DNA of 60,876 nucleotides, taken from assembly GCA_030611885.1 (NCBI GenBank), contig JAUWOY010000013.1, positions 1 through 60,876 of the forward strand. Reading direction: 5' to 3'. The notes under the pieces were generated by a model. That model searched no databases and was not told the origin of the DNA. It saw nothing but the letters and a program-made list of their open reading frames with translations. This DNA comes from Chloroflexota bacterium. Its GTDB lineage: Bacteria; Chloroflexota; Anaerolineae; VGOG01. Shown here piece after piece: positions 36,301 to 45,023 of the stretch (within the stretch, counting starts at the first letter, position 1; the number at the start of each line of letters is the position of its first letter). A program made the translations under genes and the position numbers.

Positions 36301-37098
36301 CTGCTCATCGGTCTTGCGGAGCAAACGATGAGAGACCACGAAGGCAATATCCTCGCGGGCGATGCGCACTTGCTCGAAGCGATCGCGCACTCGGCGAACT
36401 TGCTCAGCTACGAAGGTGAAGCGGGGACTGTCAAACAGCGTTTCCTGCAAGCCGCCCAGGAAGCGGAAGGGGGCTAACGCGGCCACTTCGCCCAGCTCGC
36501 GCAGGAAGCCCAGGTCCAGGATCACTTGACGCTCCTCGCGCGTGCGCAAGTAGTCCAGCAGCTCATCCACCACCAGCAGGATGCCGTGGTCGGGGTAACG
36601 CTCCTGGAAAGCCGCCACCGCGGCGATGATCGCGTCCTTGTTGTTGGTCACCTGGTCTGCTGGTGGAAACGTGAAGGGCGTCCCCCAATGTTCCAGCGCG
36701 ATCTCCAGTTCCTCCAGCAGGATGTCGCGCAGGCTGCCCGTGACGCTACCGATCTCCACTCGGGCCACCTTGAAGCGCCCGGCGATGGCCTGGGCAGCCT
36801 CTTGTACCTGGGGATGGTCCAGGACAGACACGAGATCGGGATGCTCAGCCACGGCTGAAACGATCGCCATCAAGTGCGACTTGCCCGTGCCGTAGTTGCC
36901 GACGATGAGCACGCCCTTGTTGTCGCGCGGGGCCATGAACTGGAGTTGGGGAATAACGACGTTGGCGAGCTGGTCCGCCATGCGGTCGGAGATCACGTAA
37001 GTCTGGACCAGGTGGCGAGCAGCATCCTCTTGGTCCGCATCACGCAGTTGAATAACGGTCTCAATCGGTTCGAACTGGAACAGGTCACGGTAGCGCAT
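33328..37098 (-). CDS. brxC: BREX ATPase BrxC/PglY (DUF6079 type)
   Basis: 1256 residues. AAA-like ATPase near the N-terminus: Walker A in VGNYGTGKSHLMA, Walker B in ILLVVDELLDYL. A long helical middle follows, then a C-terminal knuckle CREFHEGAIADTPTCPFCHLRPAQH that may bind zinc. Size and opening (YRDLFQFEPIETVIQLRDAD) fit the DUF6079 proteins that serve as BrxC/PglY in BREX type 3. It is needed for phage exclusion and probably drives a nucleoprotein complex on DNA. GGAGG precedes the ATG; it lies 24 bases after brxF. Confidence 0.88.
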   Translation of the reverse strand: MRYRDLFQFEPIETVIQLRDADQEDAARHLVQTYVISDRMADQLANVVIPQLQFMAPRDNKGVLIVGNYGTGKSHLMAIVSAVAEHPDLVSVLDHPQVQEAAQAIAGRFKVARVEIGSVTGSLRDILLEELEIALEHWGTPFTFPPADQVTNNKDAIIAAVAAFQERYPDHGILLVVDELLDYLRTREERQVILDLGFLRELGEVAALAPFRFLGGLQETLFDSPRFTFVAEQVRRVRDRFEQVRIAREDIAFVVSHRLLRKTDEQLARITEHLRQFTPLYGRMAERLDEFAPLFPIHPAYIETFERVYVAEKREVLKTFSLAMRALLDKEVPADQPGLISYDHYWDVLRENPSMRGLPGVGEVIEKSNVLEGRIRNAYTRPHLLPVAMRIIHALSVHRLTTSDILVPLGATPEELRDDLCLHVRLPEPSAEFLLDQVQVALREIMRTVSGQYISCNEANGQYYLDVKKDIDFDAKIGERGDFMGKGDLNRYFFDALRQALNLSDTTYVTGHRIWFYELPWDEHKVTRPGYLFFGPPDERSTAQPPRDFYVYVLPPFLDREWHDEERPDEVIFQLTGLDQNFENLVCMYAGARAMAFEAASHREVYAEKADEHLRRLLRWLREHLTGHLQVTYQGVTEPVGTVLARTRSTASQTIEELLRLIAAYHLATEFEERYSDYPAFNRLSQPVSEAARPTNAMEAIRFLAGRGRTNLALAVLEGLELIDEEGTVRPYQSRYARRYLDVLQSKPEGQVVNRGELIEQVAGGIQTIEKDTIFRLEPEWTVVVLLALVYNGDIVLNLGRRVELDAGTIERAATTAIADLTDFRFYKRPRTLPLNLWAMIFEGLGLAPGLIRHENTREGAVRELQRTVGAELERTATIQGRLQQGMQLWNTSLFTDRFTIESQSGVVARTDLPDVTLSTLDLLPHLRGYKQFLEELSRFNTVGRLRNLRLTVSQITDALDDRKVVKRAEQLLELVGQIQPLTAYLAEAQANLPDGHPWSQRAVSTRQALLDDVRRLGRGEEARGGPALTRELEALKADYVAAYAELHRQLVLGPQADDRRQRLYNDSRLAALNTLSVIDLLNRAELDAWNEAISAPLLCREFHEGAIADTPTCPFCHLRPAQHRHIGQADRMLDQLDNRLSDLLIRWRQALQANLTSETAQRSLEAMTPAERQPIERFLGQSDDDPTIPDGFVTAATQALRGIEALTLPVDSLLEALKEGGLPCIVEELQRRFISFVSQNMRGHDPRNTRLTLGQ

Positions 37099-37122
37099 AG
37101 TGACTTCCTCCTCGAACTTGGT

Positions 37123-37566
37123 TCATTCGAGAACCATAATGAACACTTCCGGCTTGCGCCAGATGCGGTAGTGGCTATGGTCAGGCACAGCGTAGGCCAG
37201 CACATCGTCCATGTAACTGCCGGGCCAGGTGACCACCAGTCGCGTCACCCGGCTGGCATCACGCATCAGTCTCAAGGGATCCAATTTGAGCGTCGGCTCA
37301 AAGAGCAAGTATATGTTCGTACACAAGACAGGGCCGGGGGACATTTCCCCGAGATGGGTCTTCATCCACTGGCGAGCCGCGCGGGAGCGACGTTGGGGAG
37401 TCTCGGAAAGCAGCACAGGGCTAAGTTCCCGGCCCACGGATAGGCGTGGCCAGTCATACACCGATAGCAGCTCGTTAGCTGCATCCTCTAGCCTGCTAAC
37501 CGCTGGGTGCACCAGGAGAAGACAAGTATGAGACGTACGTAGAAAGTCAGTAATCGTGTTATGCAT
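37123..37566 (-). CDS. brxF: BREX type 3 BrxF-like protein with degenerate P-loop
   Basis: 147 residues. CLLLVHPAVSRLEDAANELL occupies the position of the Walker A loop but lacks the G-x4-GK-S/T residues. The second half (NIYLLFEPTLKLDPLRLMRDASRVTRLVVTWPGSYMDDVLAYAVPDHSHYRIW) matches my memory of BrxF, with the LF-P-LKLDPLRLL and WPG...YA-P-H-YR blocks. BrxF is the small first gene of type 3 BREX. ATG 37566 has AAGGA upstream and lies 26 bases after the -10 box; ATG 37584 coincides with the likely transcription start. Confidence 0.7.
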   Translation of the reverse strand: MHNTITDFLRTSHTCLLLVHPAVSRLEDAANELLSVYDWPRLSVGRELSPVLLSETPQRRSRAARQWMKTHLGEMSPGPVLCTNIYLLFEPTLKLDPLRLMRDASRVTRLVVTWPGSYMDDVLAYAVPDHSHYRIWRKPEVFIMVLE

Positions 37567-37584
37567 TTGGTATCCTTTTCCCAT

Positions 37585-37815
37585 CTACTGTATTATACCA
37601 AATAGTTGATCAAACCGCAATAGGCAAAATCCTGAATTCTGCATCAGGAAGATGTGGGCCTCTTTATTCTTCCAGACGATGTAATCTTCCCACGCCGGGC
37701 GCTCGGCAACCTCCCCATTCTGAATCGCCTGGTACAGTGATTCCTTGGAGAACACGTCGTATCGCTCGCGGAGCTGAGCGATTTCCCACTCCGCCAGCCG
37801 GCTCTTGTTGGTGAA
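37585..37815 (-). pseudogene. Headless antitoxin-like gene fragment
   Basis: An open frame without a start codon: NKSRLAEWEIAQLRERYDVFSKESLYQAIQNGEVAERPAWEDYIVWKNKEAHI, ending at a TAG directly before 37584. The RERY..-Y-AI-GE-AER-AWEDY pattern resembles small antitoxin-like proteins of TA pairs. The BREX-like promoter lies inside its 3' part. The upstream end is cut at a stop next to short AATCCCGACATT repeats (37834-37845, 37852-37860). Confidence 0.6.
37592..37620 (-). promoter_or_regulatory. Promoter of the BREX-like operon
   Basis: Minus strand: -35 TTGCGG (37615-37620), 17-bp spacer, perfect -10 TATAAT (37592-37597). Transcription would start near 37584, giving an 18-base leader. All eleven genes down to brxA lie head-to-tail with small gaps or overlaps and no internal terminator. 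Confidence 0.78.
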
Positions 37816-37905
37816 TCACGACACAAATCCCGACATTTTCCGCCGAATCCCGACATTCACGCAGCCAGCCTTTAATTGACTTTTCTCCAGATTGATACTA
37901 TCAGT

Positions 37906-38079
37906 AGTTTTGCACTTTTTACGTAGGGCACACTGTCAACGGATTTCTGGAACGAATTGAACGGATAATCACACATCCGGTGAGACTCCTTCTGCCCAAT
38001 CCGGGCCTGAATCCGTTCAATCCGATCCCTAAATCCGTTGACAGCTTTCTGTCGGCGATTTTGTAAAATCTGCAAAACT
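37906..38079. mobile_element. Nested palindromic element with CTGTCAACG core, copy 2
   Basis: Outer arms 37906-37922 and 38063-38079 (15 of 17) enclose a 112-bp CTGTCAACG-type palindrome (37933-38044). The outer arms differ completely from those around copy 1 (21954-22107), so the core seems to sit inside different host palindromes. Confidence 0.6.
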
Positions 38080-38241
38080 TCTGACTATAATATGCACAAC
38101 TAAAAAACGGGTCACTGATCTCTGCGTGCGGCGGTCAGACGGCCAACGTTTCCCCTCGGTGAAAGAGTACCCGATTGTGGGGCGCATGCCAGGTGGTTGA
38201 ATGCCTCATCTGAGGCCATAACCTGGATAGCCGAGGCGGTT

Positions 38242-38385
38242 TTATTTCTGGACCTCGTACCGATACACTCGCAGGTTGCGCAATCCTCGTAGATAATTCC
38301 TGCTGCTCGTTTCCCGCGCCATCACTGCCCCCGCTAGCATGTCCGCAAGCTGCCGGCCATCCCAGCCGATTAGCCCCGTTGGAAT
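38242..38385 (-). pseudogene. C-terminal remnant of a DUF3800-like gene
   Basis: About 47 codons with no start: IGWDGRQLADMLAGAVMARE ... YLRGLRNLRVYRYEVQK, then TAA. The QLADMLAGAV...Y motif is the final conserved block of DUF3800 (RNase H-like) proteins, often found in defence islands. The rest is lost; 38386-38481 and 38085-38241 hold nothing else I recognise. Confidence 0.5.
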
Positions 38386-38481
38386 TCAAGCTGCCACTTT
38401 ATCGGTCGCCTCAACAGTATACTATAACTCTATCGAACCTGCAAGTCATCATCGTCTCCGGCACACCAGTTATGCCAGGAG

Positions 38482-39594
38482 TCACTTCCCCACCTCGATA
38501 ACAAGACGGTCCCCCTCCTGCTCGATCTCCGTCCCCATCTCCGCCGAGAGCGTGCGGATCCGCTCCGCGATTTCGTCGAAGGCGGCACCTGTGGCCCGAT
38601 TTACCTGCATGTACGAGATCCATAGCGGAATCAACTCGATGCGCTCTACCCCCTGCGAGGTAGCGGTGAGGAGAAAGAGCAGTTGCTGGTCGTTCCGCAA
38701 CTGCGGGTCCACGTAGTAGTCGTCAATCAGATCGCCTGTGTCGTAGAGGATGGGCTTGCCGTTGTAGATCTCGATGCCCTGGAAGAGGTGGGCGCTGTGG
38801 CCATGGAAGATGTCAGCTCCAGCATCCATCACTGCATGGGCGAAGGCCACGAACTCAGAAGAGGGCGCCTGCCTCATGTTAGGCCCCCAGTGGATGGAGA
38901 ACACGACGAGGTCTGCCCCTGCCTCCCGTGCTGCCTGGATGCTTTCCTTCACCCGGCCAAAGTACTGCTCCTTGGTGGAGATGGAAATGACATTGGTGCC
39001 CGGCGTATCCTCGGTGGCCTGGTACTCCCGAAAGTGGTCGGCAAAGGCTACCACTCCAACCTTGATACCTCCAGCTTCCAGCATGGCCGGCTGGGAGGCT
39101 TCGGCCAGGTTGGCTCCTGCCCCGGCGTGGGCGATGCCGTGCTCGTCCAGGTGGCGAATGGTCTCCAGAAGGGCCGGGGCCTGGAAGTCCAGGGCGTGGT
39201 TGTTGGCCAGGGTGACGTAATCCACCCCGGCCAGGGTCAGCACTTCGATGGCTTTGGGATGGGCTCGGAAGTAGAAGACGCGGGGTGGCACGAAAGGTTC
39301 GCCGCTCTCGGCGATGGTGCACTCCAGGTTGACCAAAGCCAGGTCGGCGTCCTGCAGCAGGGGCAGCACGTCGCCCCAGGGGTAGCGGGGGCCCCGCTGG
39401 AGAATCGCCGAGTTGACCAGCCGGCCCAGCATCACGTCTCCCCCGAAAGCCAGAGTGATGGGCCTGAGACCTGCTTTCGGAGTGGGCGAGGGAGAGGGTG
39501 GGAGCGTGGCTGTAGGGACAGGCAGGCAACCTGTGCTGGAGAACAGCAGTGCTAACACAGCCAAGGGTACTAGCCAGCGTGACTCGGGAAACAT
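38482..39594 (-). CDS. CapA-family (poly-gamma-glutamate synthesis type) lipoprotein
   Basis: 370 residues. Signal with lipobox FSSTGC, a Pro/Ser linker (LPPSPSPTPK), then the PGA_cap metallophosphatase-like domain: LAFGGDVMLGRLVN, ALVNLECTIAE, VDYVTLANNHALDF, HGIAHAGAGANLAEA, VVAFADH, VFSIHWG and GADIFHGHSAHLFQGIEIYNGKPILYDTGDL. Family members are linked to capsule polymer handling; the reaction is uncertain. ATG 39594 with GGAG upstream. Confidence 0.9.
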   Translation of the reverse strand: MFPESRWLVPLAVLALLFSSTGCLPVPTATLPPSPSPTPKAGLRPITLAFGGDVMLGRLVNSAILQRGPRYPWGDVLPLLQDADLALVNLECTIAESGEPFVPPRVFYFRAHPKAIEVLTLAGVDYVTLANNHALDFQAPALLETIRHLDEHGIAHAGAGANLAEASQPAMLEAGGIKVGVVAFADHFREYQATEDTPGTNVISISTKEQYFGRVKESIQAAREAGADLVVFSIHWGPNMRQAPSSEFVAFAHAVMDAGADIFHGHSAHLFQGIEIYNGKPILYDTGDLIDDYYVDPQLRNDQQLLFLLTATSQGVERIELIPLWISYMQVNRATGAAFDEIAERIRTLSAEMGTEIEQEGDRLVIEVGK

Positions 39595-39694
39595 GATGTG
39601 CTCCGTGGTAGGGGTAAGGCTTGCCCTTACCCAAATGACTGGACAATCAGACACAAAACAGCCAACAAACGAGGGCAACCGCAAGGGATTGCCT

Positions 39695-40723
39695 CTACCT
39701 GAAAACCAAGAGACGCTCCGGCAGGCCCCGGTACTCCTCCCAGGGAATCTCCCCCTTCACGATGCCCATCAGCACCGCGTGCAGCGCTCGATTGACGGGC
39801 GCATCCAGCCCCAGTTCTTGGGCGTATCTGACTACCGCCCCGTTCAGGTACTCCACCTCCGATTTGCCTTTGCCCCTGGACAGATCCATCTGCAAGGAGG
39901 GCATCTTGCCGCCCCTGCCAGAGACGACGACTCGGCGGAAAACGGGACGCAACAGCCAGGCGGGCAGGGAGCAGACGGCCCAGGCGAAGAGGGGCACGGG
40001 GTAGCCGGGCAGGGACACCGGCCGCAGGCCCAGGGCCCGCATCACCGCCACCGCCTCGCGGAAGGCAGCCTGCTCCAGGGCAAACAGGCGGCTATCGGCA
40101 AAGACCTCGTCGGGGAACAGGTCCAGAATGGCGGGGGAAGCGTTGGCGATTATGTTCAGGAGCAGCTTGGCCCATTTCATCGCCCGGTAGTCTCGATACA
40201 CGGAAGTCCTGAAACCAGCATCCCGAAACACCTCGCCCAACTCAGCCACAGACTGACCGGGCGCGGTCGGCGCCAGGCCAATGCCGCCTCGCGTGGTGGC
40301 CAGGCGCACCAACCCCGGCTCAACCACCTCCACCGACAGGGTGATCACCGCGGAGAGAATCGTCGCCTCACCCAAGACCTCCGCCACCGCCTCCTCACCT
40401 CCCACGCCGTTCTGCAGGACGAGGACAGGAACGCCGCGCCGGGCCAGAGGCTCGATCTGGGCTGCGGCCTCGGCCGCATCGTAAGCTTTCACGGTGAGGA
40501 GAGCCAAATCGAACGGCTCATCGGCCACCTCCAGCGCACTCGTTACCGCGCGCAAATTCGTCGCCCGGATGATCCGCCCGCCGTCCTCAAGACCCAGGCC
40601 CCGCGCTCGCACGGCGGCCACGTAAGGTTGACGGCCTACAAAAGTGACTTCGTGGCCCACCCGCGCCAACCCATGCCCCACCAGCGACCCGATAGCCCCC
40701 GCTCCGACAATCAACACCCGCAT
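39695..40723 (-). CDS. Ketopantoate reductase family (PanE/ApbA) protein
   Basis: 342 residues. NADP site MRVLIVGAGAIGSLVGHGLARVGHEVTFVGR, VLVLQNGVGGEEAVAEVLG, catalytic-type Lys in YRAMKWAKLLLNIIANASPAIL, and the C-terminal SLQMDLSRGKGKSEVEYLNGAVV. PanE reduces 2-dehydropantoate in pantothenate synthesis; some paralogues act on other keto acids. The length is slightly above E. coli PanE. The repeat hairpin GGGCAACC...ATTGCC runs into its stop codon. Confidence 0.88.
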   Translation of the reverse strand: MRVLIVGAGAIGSLVGHGLARVGHEVTFVGRQPYVAAVRARGLGLEDGGRIIRATNLRAVTSALEVADEPFDLALLTVKAYDAAEAAAQIEPLARRGVPVLVLQNGVGGEEAVAEVLGEATILSAVITLSVEVVEPGLVRLATTRGGIGLAPTAPGQSVAELGEVFRDAGFRTSVYRDYRAMKWAKLLLNIIANASPAILDLFPDEVFADSRLFALEQAAFREAVAVMRALGLRPVSLPGYPVPLFAWAVCSLPAWLLRPVFRRVVVSGRGGKMPSLQMDLSRGKGKSEVEYLNGAVVRYAQELGLDAPVNRALHAVLMGIVKGEIPWEEYRGLPERLLVFR

Positions 40724-40908
40724 GTCTCTTCCCCCCACAATATCCAATATCTAATACCCAATCACCGTCCGTGCTGGAATTCCCATTTGTTTCATCCTCT
40801 GGATCCGTTGTCATGTATTCGATGTGACCGTAAAGAGCAGTTACGCGCAACTTCATTGCAGCCTCGGTGTTGTAAACAATAGACCGGTTTGAATAGGAGG
40901 AGATTCCC

Positions 40909-41514
40909 GTGGAGATTCTTCGTTACGTGATCGTGATAGCGCTAGGCTATTTGATAGGTTCCATCCCTGTTGGCTACCTGGTGGTAAAGCTCGTGAAGGG
41001 CACTGACATACGCCAACACGGCAGCGGTCGCACAGGAGGCACTAACGTCTGGCGCGCTGCTGGCCTTTGGCCAGCCATCCTCACTGCGGCAGGCGATTTT
41101 CTAAAGGGACTGAGTGCGGTTTTGATCGCCAGAGCTCTCCTGGGCAGCTCAGTTGGCGAAGTCCTGGTAGGGGTGGCAGCAGTGGTAGGCCACAACTGGT
41201 CTGTTTTCCTGGGCTGGCGGGGTGGTGCTGGCACTGCCACCAATCTGGGTGTGATTTCGGCGCTATCCTTCCCCGTGGCCCTGGCTCTCAGCGGGGCCGG
41301 GCTGCTGGTCATAGTTATCTCCCGCTATGCCTCGGTGGCCTCTTTGGCGGTGGCGGCCCTCGCCCCCGCCATCTTCCTGGGCCTGGCCCTCTTCGCTCAC
41401 CGTCCCCTGCCCCATGCCCTCTATGGCCTGTTGGCAGGCGCCATAGTTGTCCTGGCCCTTCGCCGCAACATCGTCCGCCTGCTGGCCGGCACCGAGCGAC
41501 GTCTGAGCTATTAG
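40909..41514 (+). CDS. plsY: Glycerol-3-phosphate acyltransferase PlsY
   Basis: 201 residues, five membrane segments. LIGSIPVGYLVVKL (motif 1), GSGRTGGTNVWR (motif 2), GHNWSVFLGWRGGAGTATNLG (motif 3). It transfers the acyl group from acyl-phosphate to glycerol-3-phosphate at the membrane. Motifs 2 and 3 differ from the textbook GSGNxGATN and GGKGVAT, the latter losing its Lys. Start GTG 40909 with AGGAGGAG 7 bases upstream. Confidence 0.9.
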   Translation: MEILRYVIVIALGYLIGSIPVGYLVVKLVKGTDIRQHGSGRTGGTNVWRAAGLWPAILTAAGDFLKGLSAVLIARALLGSSVGEVLVGVAAVVGHNWSVFLGWRGGAGTATNLGVISALSFPVALALSGAGLLVIVISRYASVASLAVAALAPAIFLGLALFAHRPLPHALYGLLAGAIVVLALRRNIVRLLAGTERRLSY

Positions 41515-41533
41515 ACTGGACACTGGCGTTTTT

Positions 41534-41595
41534 TTCGTAGTGACGACTTCAGTCGTCCACAGTGGCGTCAAAGCGACTGAAGTCGCTACTACGAA
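41534..41595. repeat. CGACTTCAGTCG palindromic repeat
   Basis: 22-base arms (41534-41555, 41574-41595), nearly complementary, containing the inner palindrome GACGACTTCAGTCGTC. It lies after plsY and may serve as its terminator. The rest of 41596-41777 holds only the second hairpin below. Confidence 0.65.
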
Positions 41596-41725
41596 CCCCA
41601 TATCTTGTGGTTCATCGGCTGTCATGCCCTGGATGTAGGGCAATCAGAAATTCGCCAGACCCCAGTATTAGATTATAGCACAACGAGCCTGGGTAGCAAA
41701 TATCAGACTGATAGAAATCTCCAGG

Positions 41726-41745
41726 AGTCGGCTTTTTAGCCGACT
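41726..41745. repeat. AGTCGGCT/AGCCGACT hairpin
   Basis: A perfect 8-bp stem with TTTT loop, 33 bases before the mttB-like promoter. Confidence 0.5.
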
Positions 41746-41777
41746 TTGGCTTTTAGCAGGCCAGATCGAACGGCTCA

Positions 41778-41806
41778 TTGACAAAACTCCAGCTACGTGT
41801 TATGAT
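41778..41806 (+). promoter_or_regulatory. Promoter of the MttB-family gene
   Basis: -35 TTGACA (41778-41783), 17-bp spacer, -10 TATGAT (41801-41806). The 19 bases 41794-41812 around the -10 match 50779-50797 at 18 positions, hinting at shared control with the gene at 50848. Confidence 0.78.
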
Positions 41807-41850
41807 TACGCCGCTCATCAATATCTGTTAAGAATTCAAAGGAGAGAAAA

Positions 41851-43308
41851 ATGCTCAAACCCAAACTACAGCTACTTGACCAAGAAACTATCGAGCGAAT
41901 CCTGGCCGAGGCCCACGAGTTGCTGTGGGACCCAGGCGTGCGCATTCACAGCGACGAGGCCCTGAAGCTCGTCGCCGATGCTGGGGCCACTGTTGATTTC
42001 CCTAGCAAAGTGGCCAGGATCCCGGCCGAACTGGTTGACCAGGCTCTGGAAACGGTCCCCTCCTCATTTTACCTCTATAATTATGAGGGGAACCCTGCCG
42101 TCCACTACGGCGACGATGATGTGCATTTCGACCCAGGCTCGGCGGCCATCGAGATTTTGGATTATGGAGCAACCCGGTCGCGCCAGCCGATCACCGCCGA
42201 CTTCGTCGCTTATATCAAGTTGGCTGAGATGCTGCCCGAACTGGACGCGGTCAGCACGGCCCTGGTGTGCTCGGATGTGCCCAGGAGCATGGCCGATCTC
42301 TACCGTCTCTACCTGGTGCTCAAATATGCCCGGAAGCCCGTGGTCACCGGCGCTTTCGCCATTGAGACCTGGGCCACCATGAAAGACCTGCTGGTAGCCG
42401 TGGTGGGCAGCGAAGAGGCCCTGGCCGCCAGGCCCGTTGCCGTGTTCGATGTCTGCCCCTCGCCCCCCCTGCTGTGGAGCGAGATCACCTGCCAGAACAT
42501 GATTGACTGTGCCCGCGCTGGCCTCCCGGCCGAGTTGGTCTCCATGCCCCTGACTGGAGCGACGGGGCCCGCCACCCTGGTCGGCTCGGTGGTGCAGCAC
42601 GCCGCCGAGTGTCTGAGCGGGGTCACCATTCACCAACTAGCCCAGGCCGGATCTCCCATCGTCTGGGGCGGTTCGCCGGCCGCTTTCGATATGCGCACGG
42701 GGACGACCCCCATGGGAGCTATCGAGACCCTGATGATGGATTGCGCTTATGTCCAGGTGGGCAAGTACTTGGGACTGCCCACCCACACCTACATGGGCAT
42801 GAGCGACGCCAAGATAGTGGATGCCCAGGTCGGCTTCGAGTCGGGCATCGGCAACATCCTGGCCGCGCTGGCCGGGGTGAACATGGTTTCCGGGGCCGGC
42901 ATGATGGACTTCGAAAGCTGTTTCAGCCTGGAGAAGCTGGTGATTGATAACGAGCTGATCGGCATGGCCCGCCGCCTGGTGCGGGGCATTGACGTCTCAG
43001 AGGATCCCCTGGCCACCACCATCGTGCGCCAGGTGGGTCACGCGGGCAATTTCCTGGCCACCAAACACACCCGCCAGTGGTTCAAGCGGGAACTGTTCAT
43101 CCCCTCCCCGGTGATTGACCGCGACTACCGTCAGGTCTGGGAAACTAAGGGAAGCAAGGACATAATGCAGCGAGCGCACGAGCGGGTTGAGCAGTTAGTG
43201 GCCGCCTACCAGCCCAAGCCCCTGCCTGAAGAGGTGGAGGAGGAGCTGACGGCCATCACCCTACGGGCAGCCCAAGAGCGCGGGATGGAGAAACTACCGC
43301 CGTTGTGA
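41851..43308 (+). CDS. MttB/MtgB-family methyltransferase (non-pyrrolysine)
   Basis: 485 residues. It starts LLDQETIERILAEAHELLWDPGVRIHSDEALKLVADAGATVD, with LPELDAVSTALVCSDVP, KPVVTGAF, EITCQNMIDCARAGLPAELVSMPLTGATGPATL and HAGNFLATKHTRQWFKRELF, the trimethylamine methyltransferase superfamily. The frame is continuous with no in-frame TAG, so it belongs to the non-pyrrolysine branch, which includes glycine betaine methyltransferase MtgB and other quaternary-amine demethylases. They pass the methyl group to a corrinoid protein; none is encoded here. AAGGAG is upstream; terminator at 43341. Confidence 0.9.
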   Translation: MLKPKLQLLDQETIERILAEAHELLWDPGVRIHSDEALKLVADAGATVDFPSKVARIPAELVDQALETVPSSFYLYNYEGNPAVHYGDDDVHFDPGSAAIEILDYGATRSRQPITADFVAYIKLAEMLPELDAVSTALVCSDVPRSMADLYRLYLVLKYARKPVVTGAFAIETWATMKDLLVAVVGSEEALAARPVAVFDVCPSPPLLWSEITCQNMIDCARAGLPAELVSMPLTGATGPATLVGSVVQHAAECLSGVTIHQLAQAGSPIVWGGSPAAFDMRTGTTPMGAIETLMMDCAYVQVGKYLGLPTHTYMGMSDAKIVDAQVGFESGIGNILAALAGVNMVSGAGMMDFESCFSLEKLVIDNELIGMARRLVRGIDVSEDPLATTIVRQVGHAGNFLATKHTRQWFKRELFIPSPVIDRDYRQVWETKGSKDIMQRAHERVEQLVAAYQPKPLPEEVEEELTAITLRAAQERGMEKLPPL

Positions 43309-43340
43309 TGGAGAGATCCCCGTCACAAGAATAGAAACCA

Positions 43341-43376
43341 CAAAGAGGAGTCAGAGATGACTCCTCTTTGTATTTC
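43341..43376. terminator. Bidirectional terminator between mttB-like gene and glnQ
   Basis: A perfect 13-bp stem (43341-43353 with 43358-43370), GAGA loop, TATTTCT after it on the plus strand. The genes converge here. Confidence 0.88.
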
Positions 43377-43435
43377 TAGTCAATGTAGAGTTGTGAGGGA
43401 TCATCCCCCTTGGACGCCGCGCAGAAGGCACCGGC

Positions 43436-44189
<754 letters not shown>

Positions 44190-44200
<11 letters not shown>

Positions 44201-44978
44201 TTTTCATTCTCCTTTCCAGCACTCTGCTCAACGAGGAAAGAATCATGGTCATGACCAGGTACAGCAGGGCCACGGTGTTGTACCCTTCGAAGGCGCGAAA
44301 GGTTCGCGAAACGTACAGGCGGCCCATTTGCAACAGGTCGGCCAGAGCTATGACCGAAATCAGCGAAGTGTCTTTGAGCAGGGCAGACAGGTCGTTGACC
44401 AGGGGGGGCAGGATGACCCGAAAGGCCTGGGGCAGGATGACGTAGCGCATGGCCTGAAGGTAGGTCATGCCCAGGGAACGGGCGGCCTCCATCTGGCCTC
44501 GGTGGATAGACTGGATCCCCGCCCGGTAGACCTCGGTCAGATAGGCGCCATAGCCGAACCCCAGCCCTATGATGGCTCGTTGAAGCATAGGCGGATCGAA
44601 GACGCCGTCGGTGGCGTCACGAACCCAGGGGCCGATGACGAAGCCTGCGTATAGGATGATGACCAGCATCGGGAGGCCGCGAATGATCTCGACGTAGAGG
44701 GTAGCGATAGCATAAAAAAGGGGATTCTTGGACACGCGGCCCAGGCCCCCGAGCAAGCCAAACACCAGGGCCAGAGCGAAGGCGAACACAGTAGTTTGCA
44801 GAGTCAGCTTGACCCCGACCATGACGAAGCTGATGACTGTGAGATAGGTCTCAGAGGTCAGCACCGAGTAGCCGACGAAGATACCGAGGACGGTGATGAT
44901 GACAACCCACCAAGGGATGCGTCCCCAGGGAATAAGCGAAGCCTTGCTTCCCCTTGACTTTTCGACTTCAGATGTCAT
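44190..44978 (-). CDS. glnP: Polar amino acid ABC permease (GlnP type)
   Basis: 262 residues, about five membrane segments. [44 protein letters not shown] and the EAA loop [53 protein letters not shown] are typical of His/Glu/Gln/Arg permeases. It follows dppC by 45 bases. Confidence 0.94.
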
Positions 44979-45023
44979 ATTGGAGTCCTCCCTTCAGTTC
45001 TCACCAAACCATACGGCAGCCGC

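Noticed and set aside
38135..38389. An 84-codon open frame on the minus strand
   Set aside because: The same strand in another frame gives the DUF3800-like remnant, which explains the sequence better.
40587..40856. An 89-codon minus-strand frame starting MKLRVTALYGHIEY
   Set aside because: It overlaps the start of the ketopantoate reductase gene and its promoter region; only the first ~30 residues look protein-like, so at most it is a small remnant.
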